Positions 1 to 7,159 of a stretch of DNA of 18,524 nucleotides are shown in pieces (within the stretch, counting starts at the first letter, position 1; each line of letters starts with the position of its first letter). The translations under genes were made by a program, and so were the position numbers. The stretch is from DATJUC01 sp035502675 (GTDB taxonomy: Bacteria > Vulcanimicrobiota > Vulcanimicrobiia > Vulcanimicrobiales > Vulcanimicrobiaceae). The notes beneath the pieces were generated by a model. It was not told the DNA's origin. It saw nothing but the letters and a program-made list of their open reading frames with translations, and did no database searches. Location of the stretch: NCBI GenBank assembly GCA_035502675.1, contig DATJUC010000268.1:1-18524 (forward strand), read 5' to 3'.

Positions 1-13
1 CCCCCTTGAAGCC

Positions 14-1201
14 TCAGGCGACTTCGAACAGACCGGCCGCGCCCATGCCGCCGCCGACGCACATCGTCACGACCACGAATTTCACGCCGCGGCGTTTGCC
101 CTCGATCAACGCGTGCATCGTCATGCGCGCGCCGCTCATGCCGTACGGATGCCCGATCGAGATCGCGCCCCCGTCGACGTTGAACCGGTCGTTGGGAATT
201 CCCAGCGCGTCGCGGCAGTACACCGTTTGCACGGCGAACGCCTCGTTGAGCTCCCACAGACCCACGTCGTCGACGTTGAGACCGTGCGCGGCGAGCAGTT
301 TCGGCACGGCGTAGATCGGACCGATGCCCATTTCGCCCGGATCGCAGCCGGCGACCACGAATCCGCGATAGATGCCCAGCGGCGTCAAGCCGCGATCGCG
401 CGCGAACTCGGCTTCGACGATCGCTACGGCGGCCGCGCCGTCGGAGAGTTGCGAGCTGTTGCCGGCGGTGATGGACGTGTCTTTGATGCCGGGCACCGCG
501 CTGCCGAGCTTCGCGAGGCCTTCCAGCGTCGTGTCCGGGCGATTGCCTTCGTCCTTTTCCAAAACCACGTGCTCTTCGGCAACGACGCCGCTGTCTTTGT
601 CTTGCACGTACTTCCACGACGGAAGCGGCACGATCTCGGCGTCGAACCGGCCGGCTTGCTGCGCCGCCGCCGTCCGCTGCTGGCTCTGCAGCGCGTACTC
701 GTCCTGCCGCTCGCGCGACACCGAATACTTCTTCGCGACGTTGTCGGCGGTGTAGAGCATCGGCATGTAGACGTCGGGGGTGTGACGCAGCAGCCACTCT
801 TCGGTGTAGAACTCCATGTTGAGGTTGTTCTGCACCATGCTGACCGACTCGACGCCCCCCGCGACGATCGCGCGCGCGCCGTCGGCGATCACGCGCTTCG
901 CGCCGCTCGCGATCGCGTCCAAGCCCGAAGCGCAATAGCGGCTGACGGTACCGCCGGCGACCGTAACCGGACAGCCCGCGCGCAGCGCGGCCGTACGGCC
1001 GATGTTGTTTCCGGTGGCGCCTTCCGGCAGCCCCGAGCCGATCAGCACGTCGTCGACCTCGGCCGGATCGAGGCCGGCGCGCTCCATCGCGTGCTTGACG
1101 GCGTGACCGGCCATCGTCGCTCCCGGCGTTTGGTTGAACGCGCCGCGAAACGCCCGTCCGATCGGGGTCCGCGCCGCCGAGACGATCACCGCCTCACGCA
1201 T
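14..1201 (-). CDS. fadA: Acetyl-CoA C-acyltransferase (thiolase), beta-oxidation
   Basis: This is a 395-aa thiolase, the normal family length. It catalyses the last step of beta-oxidation, thiolytic cleavage of 3-ketoacyl-CoA to acetyl-CoA and a shortened acyl-CoA, in the cytoplasm. The nucleophile Cys90 lies in VSRYCASGLDA, followed by NEAF at 319-322, the catalytic His351 in IGHPYGMSG and the second catalytic Cys381 in MCVGGGMGAAG. The conserved loop reads GMSG where most thiolases have GASG, a mild variation. The start is supported by a GAAGGAG ribosome-binding site 9 nt upstream. The start also overlaps the end of the upstream hydratase/dehydrogenase gene by 8 nt. It is the last gene of the operon visible here. 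Degradative (FadA-type) rather than biosynthetic thiolase is inferred from the neighbours; acetoacetyl-CoA thiolase is the alternative. Confidence 0.93.
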   Translation of the reverse strand: MREAVIVSAARTPIGRAFRGAFNQTPGATMAGHAVKHAMERAGLDPAEVDDVLIGSGLPEGATGNNIGRTAALRAGCPVTVAGGTVSRYCASGLDAIASGAKRVIADGARAIVAGGVESVSMVQNNLNMEFYTEEWLLRHTPDVYMPMLYTADNVAKKYSVSRERQDEYALQSQQRTAAAQQAGRFDAEIVPLPSWKYVQDKDSGVVAEEHVVLEKDEGNRPDTTLEGLAKLGSAVPGIKDTSITAGNSSQLSDGAAAVAIVEAEFARDRGLTPLGIYRGFVVAGCDPGEMGIGPIYAVPKLLAAHGLNVDDVGLWELNEAFAVQTVYCRDALGIPNDRFNVDGGAISIGHPYGMSGARMTMHALIEGKRRGVKFVVVTMCVGGGMGAAGLFEVA

Positions 1202-3350
1202 TGACTAACTCTCCTTCGTTCTTCGATCCGCCGCGTTGCTGCGACGCAGCGCCCAGGTCGGCAATTCTGCCGCCGCTCTTGGCGACCCGCTCCAAAAGCG
1301 GCGCCGGTTTCCACTGCTGGCCGAACAGCCTGGCAAACTCCTCGATGCGCGCCCAGACGACGTCGGCTCCGACCTCGTCGGCGTACCACATCGGGCCGCC
1401 GCGGTGCGGCGGGAATCCGTAGCCGTATACGTAGACGATGTCGATGTCGCCCGGCCGCACCGCGACGCCTTCTTCGAGCAAGTACGCACCGCGATTGACC
1501 AGCGCGTAGATCAAGCGATCGCGGATCTCGTCGTCGGTCGCTTGGCGCGGCGCGATGCCCGCCTTTCGCGCTTCTTCGGCGAAGAGCGCTTCGACCTCGG
1601 CGTCGGCAATCGGCTCGCGGCCCTTGCCGACCGCTTTGTCGTACTTGAAATATCCGGCCATCGTCTTCTGACCCAGCCGTTTCATCTCGACCAGCCGGTC
1701 GAGAACGTTGGTGCGTCCTTTGCCTTCTTCGCCGCGCGATTTGGCGATGTGCCACGCGACGTCGATGCCGGAGAGATCGCTCATCGCAAACGGTCCCATC
1801 GGGAAGCCGAACTCCTTCATCACCGCGTCGACGCGCGCCGGCGCGACGCCCTCTTCGGCCAGCGCGACGGCTTCGCGGGCGTAGTCGAAGATCATTCGGT
1901 TTCCGATGAAGCCGAACGCGTTGGCCGAGAGCACCGCGGTCTTGCGCAGCGTCTTGCCGAGCTTGAACGCGGTCGCGATCGTTTGCGGCGACGTATTCTT
2001 GCCGCGCACGATCTCGAGCAGCGGCATGATGTTGGCCGGCACGAAGAAGTGCAGCCCGAGAAACTTGTCGGCCCGGCCGGTGACGGCCGACATCTCGTCG
2101 ATGTCGAGCGTCGAGGTGTTCGAGGCTAGGATCGCTTCCGGCTTGACGATCGCGTCGAGCTTCTTGAAGACCTCTTTTTTGACGTCCATGTTCTCGAACA
2201 CGGCTTCGACCACCACGTCCGCGTCGGCGAGATCGTTCCAGTCGTCGGTGAACGCAATCGACTGTCCGCGCTTCCAGGCCTCCTCTTGCGTGAGCCGGCC
2301 CTTCTGCACCTGGTACATGAACATGCCCATGACGGTCTGGCGCGCCTTGTCGACGGCTTCTTCGTTGGCGTCGATCACGGTGACCGGAATGCCGGCCTGC
2401 GCGAAGGCGATTGCGATGCCGGTTCCCATCGTGCCGGCGCCGACGACGCCGGCCTTCGCGACCGCCAGCGGCTCGGCCGGCGGCAGCCCGGGGATTTTTG
2501 AAAGCTCGCGTTCGGCGAAGAACACGTGCCGCAGCGCGAACGAGGGCGACGAGCGCACCAGTTCCTCGAACAAGCGCGCTTCGCGCGCGATGCCGAAAGC
2601 GAACGGCATCTCGACGGCCGCTTCGACCGCGTCGATCAGCTTGTGGGCCGCGAATCCGCCGCGGTCTTCCGGCGGCACCATTTTGTGCGCTTGCGAGACG
2701 ACGAACGGTCCGGCTTGCGCGGTGATGCCCTTGCCGATGATCGCCTTCATCTCCGACACGCGCCGTTTGGGAGGCAACGGTTCCTTCGAGAGAAACGCGA
2801 CCGCCGCCGCGACCGCGTCGCCGTCGACGACCTGGTCGAGAACGCCGAGCTCTTTGGCCTTGCCGGCGGCGTGCGAGTTGCCCTTGAGCATGAACTCCAG
2901 CGCGGCCTGGGCGCCGATCAAGCGCGGGAGGCGTTGCGTGCCGCCCGCACCCGGAAGCAGGCCGAGCTTGATTTCGGGAAGACCGGCCTTGGAGCGTTCG
3001 GTCGCGAAGCGATAGTCGCACGCCAGCGACAGCTCGAGGCCGCCGCCGAGCGCGTTGCCGTCGATTGCGACGGCGTAGACCTTCTTGCCGCGCTCGATCG
3101 CCGCGACGACGTCGCGAACCGTCTTGGTCTCGGGCGTCGGTTCGGTCGCGAAGTCGTTGACGTCGGCGCCGCCGCTGAAGATGCCGTTGGCGCCGGTGAA
3201 GATCACCGCTTTTACCGCCGGGTCGTTCTCGGCCGCTTCGACCGCGGCCAGCAGGTCGGCCGAATAGGCGAACGAGAGCGCGTTCACCGGCGGATTGTCG
3301 AGGGTCAGGATCCGAATCCCGTCGCGATCCTGCACGTGAAGCTGTGCCAT
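1194..3350 (-). CDS. fadJ: Bifunctional enoyl-CoA hydratase / 3-hydroxyacyl-CoA dehydrogenase (FadB/FadJ type)
   Basis: This 718-aa fusion performs the hydration and NAD-dependent oxidation steps of beta-oxidation. The N-terminal crotonase domain (about 1-190) has GNALGGGLE and GLPEIKLGLLPGAGGTQR, with the two expected acidic catalytic residues Glu106 and Glu126. The dehydrogenase begins with a Rossmann motif GVVGAGTMG at 301-309. It carries the His-Glu pair His434 and Glu446 at the 12-residue spacing of E. coli FadB, and its C-terminal helical domains run to about 690. Domain order (hydratase first) matches FadB/FadJ and not the reversed FadN type. The active-site strip reads HFFVPANIMPLLE, whereas FadB has HFFNPVHRMPLVE, so substrate range may differ. 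The start is 1 nt after the stop of the dehydrogenase gene (TAA G ATG), so translation is probably coupled. FadJ rather than FadB is a guess from length and context. Confidence 0.93.
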   Translation of the reverse strand: MAQLHVQDRDGIRILTLDNPPVNALSFAYSADLLAAVEAAENDPAVKAVIFTGANGIFSGGADVNDFATEPTPETKTVRDVVAAIERGKKVYAVAIDGNALGGGLELSLACDYRFATERSKAGLPEIKLGLLPGAGGTQRLPRLIGAQAALEFMLKGNSHAAGKAKELGVLDQVVDGDAVAAAVAFLSKEPLPPKRRVSEMKAIIGKGITAQAGPFVVSQAHKMVPPEDRGGFAAHKLIDAVEAAVEMPFAFGIAREARLFEELVRSSPSFALRHVFFAERELSKIPGLPPAEPLAVAKAGVVGAGTMGTGIAIAFAQAGIPVTVIDANEEAVDKARQTVMGMFMYQVQKGRLTQEEAWKRGQSIAFTDDWNDLADADVVVEAVFENMDVKKEVFKKLDAIVKPEAILASNTSTLDIDEMSAVTGRADKFLGLHFFVPANIMPLLEIVRGKNTSPQTIATAFKLGKTLRKTAVLSANAFGFIGNRMIFDYAREAVALAEEGVAPARVDAVMKEFGFPMGPFAMSDLSGIDVAWHIAKSRGEEGKGRTNVLDRLVEMKRLGQKTMAGYFKYDKAVGKGREPIADAEVEALFAEEARKAGIAPRQATDDEIRDRLIYALVNRGAYLLEEGVAVRPGDIDIVYVYGYGFPPHRGGPMWYADEVGADVVWARIEEFARLFGQQWKPAPLLERVAKSGGRIADLGAASQQRGGSKNEGELVNA
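1211..1217 (-). promoter_or_regulatory. Ribosome-binding site of the thiolase gene
   Basis: On the minus strand this reads GAAGGAG, 9 nt before the ATG at 1201. It sits inside the end of the upstream coding region. It is one of the few strong Shine-Dalgarno sequences in the window and fixes the thiolase start inside the 8-nt gene overlap. Confidence 0.7.
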
Positions 3351-3351
3351 C

Positions 3352-5175
3352 TTATGCCGTGACCGCCATCTTCCGGTCGAGCTCGAACTGTTCTTCCGTC
3401 AACGCCATGACGTCGCCCGAACCGTCGAGAATCTGGCGCTTGTAGTACGCGCCCTGCGAGAGCACGTGCGACGAGTAGAACTTGGCCGTCGCCAGCTTGG
3501 CCTTGTAGAACTCCGCCTCCGGATCGCTCGCGGCGATCTTTGCGGCCGCGATCTGTGCGGCTTTGGCCATTTGCCAGCCGCCCGCGACGACGCCCCACAG
3601 CTTGAGATAGGGCACCGAGCACGCCAGCGCTTTGTTCATGTCGCCCATGCCGGTCATGCCCATCCACTGCGAGACTTCGGTCAGCGTCGCGAGACCTTTG
3701 AGCAGCGCTTCGCCGATCGCCTTCACGTCGGCGTTTTCCGACGCCGCGCATTCCTTGGCGGCCTTCTCCATCTTTTTGCCGACGGCGGTCGCGCTCGCGC
3801 CCATGTCGCCGATCAGCTTGCGGCCGAGCAAGTCGAGGGCCTGAATCCCGGTCGTGCCTTCGTAGATCGTCGTGATGCGTACGTCGCGGTACTGCTGCGC
3901 GATGCCGGTCTCCTCGATGTAACCCATCCCGCCGAAGATTTGCAGCGCGGTCGAGCACAGCTCGACGGCGTTTTCGGTGCACCAGCCTTTCACGACCGGA
4001 ATCATCAGCTCGGCAAACGCTTTGCTCTCTTTGCGGACCTTGTCGTCGGGGTGACGGTGGGCGAAGTCCAACGCCGCCGCCGTTACGTAGGCGAGACCGC
4101 GCATCGCTTCGATGTTGGCCTTCTGCCACATCAGCATGCGGCGCACGTCGGGGTGATGGACGATCGTGACCGGCGCCTTGCTGCGGCTGGCGACGTCGCG
4201 GAACTGAACGCGCTCTTTGGCGTATTCCAGCGAGTGCTGGTAGGCCCGATCGGCCAGCGCCAGACCTTGAACGCCGACCGAGAAGCGCGCGGCGTTCATC
4301 ATGACGAACATGTACTCCAGGCCGCGGTTCGGCTCGCCGACCAGATACCCGATCGCGCCCCGGCCCTTCTCACCCAAGCTCATGGTGCACGTCGGGTTTC
4401 CGTTGATGCCGAGCTTGTGTTCGATGCCGGCGCAGATCATGTCGTTGCGCTCGCCCAGCGTTCCGTCGGCGTTGACGACGAACTTCGGCACGATGAAGAG
4501 CGAAATGCCTTTGGTTCCTTCGGGAGCGTCGGGCAGACGAGCCAGCACGAGATGCACGATGTTCTCGGCCATGTCGTGCTCGCCGAACGTGATGAAGATC
4601 TTCTGACCGGTCAGGCGGTAATGGTCGCCCTCCGGAACGGCTTTCATGCGAACCTGCGCGAGGTCGGATCCGGCTTGCGGCTCCGTGAGACACATCGTGC
4701 CGGTCCACTTTCCGGAAACCAGGTTGGGGATGTAGGTCTTCTTCTGCTGCTCGTCGCCGCACAGCTCGATCGCTTCGATCGCGCCTTGATTGAGCAGCGG
4801 ACCGTTGGCGAAGCCGATGTTCGACGCGTTCCACATCTCGAGCGTGGGACCGAGCAGCAGTTGCGGCAGCCCTTGGCCGCCGTATTCGGCCGGAACCGGC
4901 AGACCGATCCAGCCGGCGTCGGCGAACTTTTTGTACGCTTCCTTGAAGCCTTTCGGGGTCGCGACGTTGCCGTCGTCCCACGTGCAGCCCTCCTTGTCGC
5001 CGACGCGATTGAGCGGGTCGAGCACGCCCGTCGCAAACGAAGCGGCCTCTTCGAGTATCGAGTCGAGGACGTCCATCGTGTCCTCGCATCCGGGAAGTTT
5101 CGCGACTTCTTCGACGCCGGCGAGTTCGCGCAGGGCGAACTGCATGTCGCGCAATGGCGCTCGGTACGTGCTCAT
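3352..5175 (-). CDS. Acyl-CoA dehydrogenase with C-terminal extension
   Basis: This 607-aa flavoenzyme catalyses the first, FAD-dependent step of beta-oxidation, acyl-CoA to trans-2-enoyl-CoA, passing electrons to an electron-transfer flavoprotein not encoded here. Visible signatures are an acyl-CoA dehydrogenase N-terminal helical domain, MCLTEPQAGSDLA at 161-173 (flavin and substrate contact), the middle beta domain with LTGQKIFITFGEHD, LQIFGGMGYIEE at 411-422 and the probable catalytic base Glu439 in IYEGTTGIQA. About 150 residues beyond the usual 380-400-aa core form the C-terminal domain typical of the 600-aa subfamily. The N-terminus (MSTYRAPLRDMQF) is also typical of that subfamily and supports the start. 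The start is 4 nt after the PadR stop with no good ribosome-binding site, so coupling to PadR translation is likely. Chain-length preference cannot be read from the sequence. Confidence 0.94.
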   Translation of the reverse strand: MSTYRAPLRDMQFALRELAGVEEVAKLPGCEDTMDVLDSILEEAASFATGVLDPLNRVGDKEGCTWDDGNVATPKGFKEAYKKFADAGWIGLPVPAEYGGQGLPQLLLGPTLEMWNASNIGFANGPLLNQGAIEAIELCGDEQQKKTYIPNLVSGKWTGTMCLTEPQAGSDLAQVRMKAVPEGDHYRLTGQKIFITFGEHDMAENIVHLVLARLPDAPEGTKGISLFIVPKFVVNADGTLGERNDMICAGIEHKLGINGNPTCTMSLGEKGRGAIGYLVGEPNRGLEYMFVMMNAARFSVGVQGLALADRAYQHSLEYAKERVQFRDVASRSKAPVTIVHHPDVRRMLMWQKANIEAMRGLAYVTAAALDFAHRHPDDKVRKESKAFAELMIPVVKGWCTENAVELCSTALQIFGGMGYIEETGIAQQYRDVRITTIYEGTTGIQALDLLGRKLIGDMGASATAVGKKMEKAAKECAASENADVKAIGEALLKGLATLTEVSQWMGMTGMGDMNKALACSVPYLKLWGVVAGGWQMAKAAQIAAAKIAASDPEAEFYKAKLATAKFYSSHVLSQGAYYKRQILDGSGDVMALTEEQFELDRKMAVTA

Positions 5176-5179
5176 GGTG

Positions 5180-5644
5180 TTATGCGTTCTTTCTCACTTG
5201 GGTGAGGGCGGCAGTGATCTGTGGCGGATAGAGCTCGCCGCGTAGGCGAGCGATCGAGGCGGCCAGCATGTCGAGATAGGGCAGCATTGCGGATTTGATG
5301 CGTTCGAGACGTTCCCGCCCGGCGTCGGTGATGCGGTAATAGCGGCGCGACCGTTTGGTGGGATGCTCCCACTCGCCCACCACGAAGCCGCGCTCCTCCA
5401 GCCGGCGCAGCAGCGGATACATCGTATTCGTGTTGACCGCGAGCAGGCCCTGACAGAGTCCGTCGATGCGCTGCATCAAACCGTGCCCGTGGTCGGGCGC
5501 TTGCGCCAGCAAGTGCAGGACGATGACCGGAAAGATCGTTTTCGACTTGATCGGACCGCGGATCAGCTCGCCGACGGGGAGGCCGGCAGAGCCGTCGGAG
5601 TCGACGGCGCGGAGCGCTGCCTGAGGCATACTCTCATTGTGCAT
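5180..5644 (-). CDS. PadR-family transcriptional regulator
   Basis: This 154-aa winged-helix regulator is the first gene of the beta-oxidation operon. The PadR domain covers about residues 35-115, with the characteristic NTNTMYPLLRRLEERGFV recognition segment (71-88) followed by the wing KRSRRYYRITDAGRERL. A short C-terminal helix (115-150) would be the dimerisation arm of the small PadR subclass. Two starts are possible: ATG at 5644 or ATG at 5629 (MPQAAL). The 5644 ATG lies inside the AT-rich inverted repeat at 5641-5662. The 5629 ATG lies 6 nt downstream of a CACAAT hexamer and could be a leaderless start, so the shorter 149-aa form is a real alternative. PadR proteins usually repress their own operon and respond to small ligands. 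An acyl-CoA or related ligand is inferred here from the neighbours only. Confidence 0.9.
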   Translation of the reverse strand: MHNESMPQAALRAVDSDGSAGLPVGELIRGPIKSKTIFPVIVLHLLAQAPDHGHGLMQRIDGLCQGLLAVNTNTMYPLLRRLEERGFVVGEWEHPTKRSRRYYRITDAGRERLERIKSAMLPYLDMLAASIARLRGELYPPQITAALTQVRKNA

Positions 5645-5662
5645 TATTAGAAATAATAATGC
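5641..5662. promoter_or_regulatory. Perfect AT-rich inverted repeat, candidate PadR operator
   Basis: Arms GCATTATTA (5641-5649) and TAATAATGC (5654-5662) are perfect reverse complements around a GAAA spacer. Such AT-rich sequence stands out strongly in this GC-rich window. It lies at the head of the PadR-led operon, overlaps the longer PadR start codon and contains several -10-like hexamers on the minus strand. Position and symmetry suit a PadR dimer site giving autorepression. The divergent ArsR gene, 54 nt away, could share the control. Binding is inferred, not shown. Confidence 0.55.
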
Positions 5663-5706
5663 AAGATCTTACTAAGCAGCCGTCGCGAGAAACACTTAGA
5701 TGGTTG

Positions 5707-5714
5707 TACTAGTA
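5707..5714. promoter_or_regulatory. Small palindrome TACTAGTA before the ArsR gene
   Basis: An 8-bp perfect palindrome lies directly before the ArsR ATG at 5716, in the second AT-rich patch of the 71-nt divergent intergenic region (5645-5715). TAGTAT (5710-5715) resembles a -10 element. ArsR/SdpR repressors commonly bind such sites over their own promoter. It is short enough to occur by chance. Confidence 0.3.
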
Positions 5715-5715
5715 T

Positions 5716-6006
5716 ATGACCCCGATGCGATCCGAGGCCGTCTTCAAGGCGCTGGCCGACCCCAGCCGCCGGCGAATGCTCGAGCTGCTCCAGGCGGGCT
5801 CGATGACTGCCGGCGAGCTCGGCGGTCACTTCGACTTCTCGGCACCGTCGGTCTCGCATCATCTCGCGGCGCTGCGCTCGGCCGATCTCGTGCGGAGCGA
5901 GCGGCGCGGCCAGAACATCGTCTATTCGCTCAACACGTCGGTGCTCGAAGACCTCTCGCGCTTCGTTCTCGACTTGCTCGGCGTCGGGCAGAAGGAGCAG
6001 CCATGA
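5716..6006 (+). CDS. ArsR-family repressor, SdpR-like
   Basis: This 96-aa winged-helix protein has the ArsR opening FKALADPSRRRMLELL at 10-25. The recognition helix is SAPSVSHHLAALRSADLV (42-59) and the wing is SERRGQNIVYSLN. It contains no cysteine, so it lacks the alpha-3 metal site of classic ArsR/SmtB sensors. This fits the non-metal SdpR group, in which the membrane partner SdpI sequesters the repressor when the toxin is present. Its TGA stop overlaps the ATG of the SdpI-like gene by 4 nt (ATGA). The start could be ATG 5716 or ATG 5725, and neither has a Shine-Dalgarno sequence. An SdpR-like role is inferred from the pair and from the absence of metal ligands. Confidence 0.88.
   Translation: MTPMRSEAVFKALADPSRRRMLELLQAGSMTAGELGGHFDFSAPSVSHHLAALRSADLVRSERRGQNIVYSLNTSVLEDLSRFVLDLLGVGQKEQP
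5991..5997 (+). promoter_or_regulatory. Ribosome-binding site of the SdpI-like gene
   Basis: GAAGGAG lies 5 nt before the ATG at 6003, inside the end of the ArsR gene. It decides the start: the reading frame is open back to 5700, but this site and the 4-nt ATGA overlap select 6003. Confidence 0.7.
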
Positions 6007-6662
6007 CCCGGAAGACCGCCCTAGCCGCCGGCCTCGCGCTGGTCGCGGCGTCGGTCGCCATCTCGCTGTGGGCGTATCCGCACGTGCCCGCGCGCGTGTC
6101 CAGTCACTGGGACGTCGCGGGCAACGTGAACGGCTACTCGCCGAGGTGGCTCGCCATGACGTTGGTCCCCGCAATCGCGGCCTTCGTCTGGTTCCTGATG
6201 CTCGTGCTGCCGGCGATTTCGCCGCGCGGCTTCCGCCTCGACCGCTCGGCGAGCGCGTTTTACGAAAGCGTGCTCGCGATCGTCGCGACGCTGGTTCTTC
6301 TGCACGCCGTCGTCGCGCGCGCCCAAGCCGCCGGAGCGACGCCGCCGCTCGCGGCCGGCCTCATTCTCATCGGCGCGCTCTTCGTCGTGTTGGGCAACCT
6401 GATGGGCAAGCTTCAGAAGAACTTCTTCATCGGCATTCGAACGCCGTGGACGCTGGCCAGCGACGAGGTCTGGCTCAAGACGAATCGTCTGACCGGGCGG
6501 CTCATGGTCGCGTGCGGGCTGGCGATTGCGATATCGAGCTTCGTGCCGGCGGTCACCGTCGGTGCCCTGATCGCGACCGTCGTCGCGCTGATCGCGGTGC
6601 CGGCGATCTATTCGTACGTGCTGTACCGGCGCACCGAAGGCTTCGGACCCAACGGCACTTAG
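6003..6662 (+). CDS. sdpI: SdpI-family membrane protein (DUF1648 plus SdpI domain)
   Basis: This 219-aa integral membrane protein has about six hydrophobic helices (roughly 5-24, 50-70, 88-106, 115-132, 165-181 and 185-206). After the first helix comes the DUF1648 signature VSSHWDVAGNVNGYSPRW (32-49). The SdpI signature covers 133-166, with KNFFIGIRTPWTLASDEVW and TNRLTGRL. In Bacillus subtilis SdpI is the immunity protein for the SdpC toxin and also a signal receptor that captures SdpR. Here only the regulator-immunity pair is present, so a role in sensing envelope-active peptides or general membrane stress is inferred. Start 6003 is chosen from the strong ribosome-binding site and the overlap with the ArsR gene. 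The last 4 nt overlap the end of the convergent universal stress gene. Confidence 0.88.
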   Translation: MTRKTALAAGLALVAASVAISLWAYPHVPARVSSHWDVAGNVNGYSPRWLAMTLVPAIAAFVWFLMLVLPAISPRGFRLDRSASAFYESVLAIVATLVLLHAVVARAQAAGATPPLAAGLILIGALFVVLGNLMGKLQKNFFIGIRTPWTLASDEVWLKTNRLTGRLMVACGLAIAISSFVPAVTVGALIATVVALIAVPAIYSYVLYRRTEGFGPNGT

Positions 6663-7108
6663 CCGCGTTCGGCTTCGGGCCGGCGCACGATGACGACCGG
6701 AAGCGTCGTGGAGCGAACGAGACGTCCGGCGACGCTGCCCATCACCACGGTAGCCAGCCGGCTCCGGCCGCGAAATCCCGCTACCAGGATGTCGGCGCCG
6801 ACTTCCGCGGCGCAGGCCAAGACGCTCTCGACGACGTCGCCGTACACCAAGTGCGTTTCGGCCCGGACGCCGGCTTGGCGGATGACCGCCTCGGCTTGTT
6901 CGAGCGCATCGCGCGCCTCGTCGGCCAGCAAGTCCGGCGCGCCGGGCGGCGGCTTTCCGAGCATCGCGGGCACCGCGAAATAGTCGACGGCGGCCGCCAC
7001 GTGCAGGCGCGCGCCGGAACCGAGCGACGCGGCGAGCTCGGCGGCGGTCCCAACGGCCCAAAGCGCCGCGTCGGATCCGTCGGTGGCGACCAGCACGCAG
7101 CGAATCAT
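6659..7108 (-). CDS. Universal stress protein, UspA family (first copy)
   Basis: This 149-aa single-domain Usp starts with the standard first strand MIRCVLVATDGSDAALWAV. It ends with the ATP-binding pattern G-2x-G-9x-G-S, seen as GFRG, nine residues, then GS (about 115-129), followed by PVVIVRRP as the last strand. ATP-binding Usps act as cytoplasmic stress and energy sensors, and the specific partner is unknown. It lies between the SdpI-like gene, which it overlaps tail to tail by 4 nt, and a second Usp gene transcribed away from it. No clear Shine-Dalgarno sequence precedes the ATG. It is clearly diverged from the second copy, so the two are not a recent tandem duplication. Confidence 0.92.
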   Translation of the reverse strand: MIRCVLVATDGSDAALWAVGTAAELAASLGSGARLHVAAAVDYFAVPAMLGKPPPGAPDLLADEARDALEQAEAVIRQAGVRAETHLVYGDVVESVLACAAEVGADILVAGFRGRSRLATVVMGSVAGRLVRSTTLPVVIVRRPEAERG

Positions 7109-7128
7109 GCGGCGAGCTTCACGCGAAG

Positions 7129-7151
7129 AGTTCGGGGCACCCGGTCGAACT
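7129..7151. promoter_or_regulatory. Inverted repeat between the divergent universal stress genes
   Basis: AGTTCG (7129-7134) and CGAACT (7146-7151) are reverse complements separated by 11 nt. They fall inside the 51-nt gap between the two divergent Usp starts. Any promoters for the two genes must overlap here or extend into coding sequence. It could be a shared operator or a leader hairpin for the plus-strand gene. Six-base arms are weak evidence alone. Confidence 0.3.
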
Positions 7152-7159
7152 TGGCGACC

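Noticed and set aside
1186..3021. Minus-strand 611-aa open frame within the hydratase/dehydrogenase gene
   Set aside because: Arg/Gly-rich translation in the wrong frame of a clearly recognised enzyme.
3466..5205. Plus-strand 579-aa open frame antisense to the acyl-CoA dehydrogenase
   Set aside because: Mirror frame of a real gene, with no motif and no start signal.
5700..6002. N-terminal extension of the SdpI-like protein
   Set aside because: It reads the ArsR gene in another frame. The ribosome-binding site at 5991-5997 and the ATGA overlap point to 6003.
6068..7159. Apparent N-terminal fusion to the second universal stress protein
   Set aside because: The frame is open by chance through the SdpI-like and first Usp genes. 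The translation there is Arg-rich with no domain, and Usp homology begins at the ATG at 7160.
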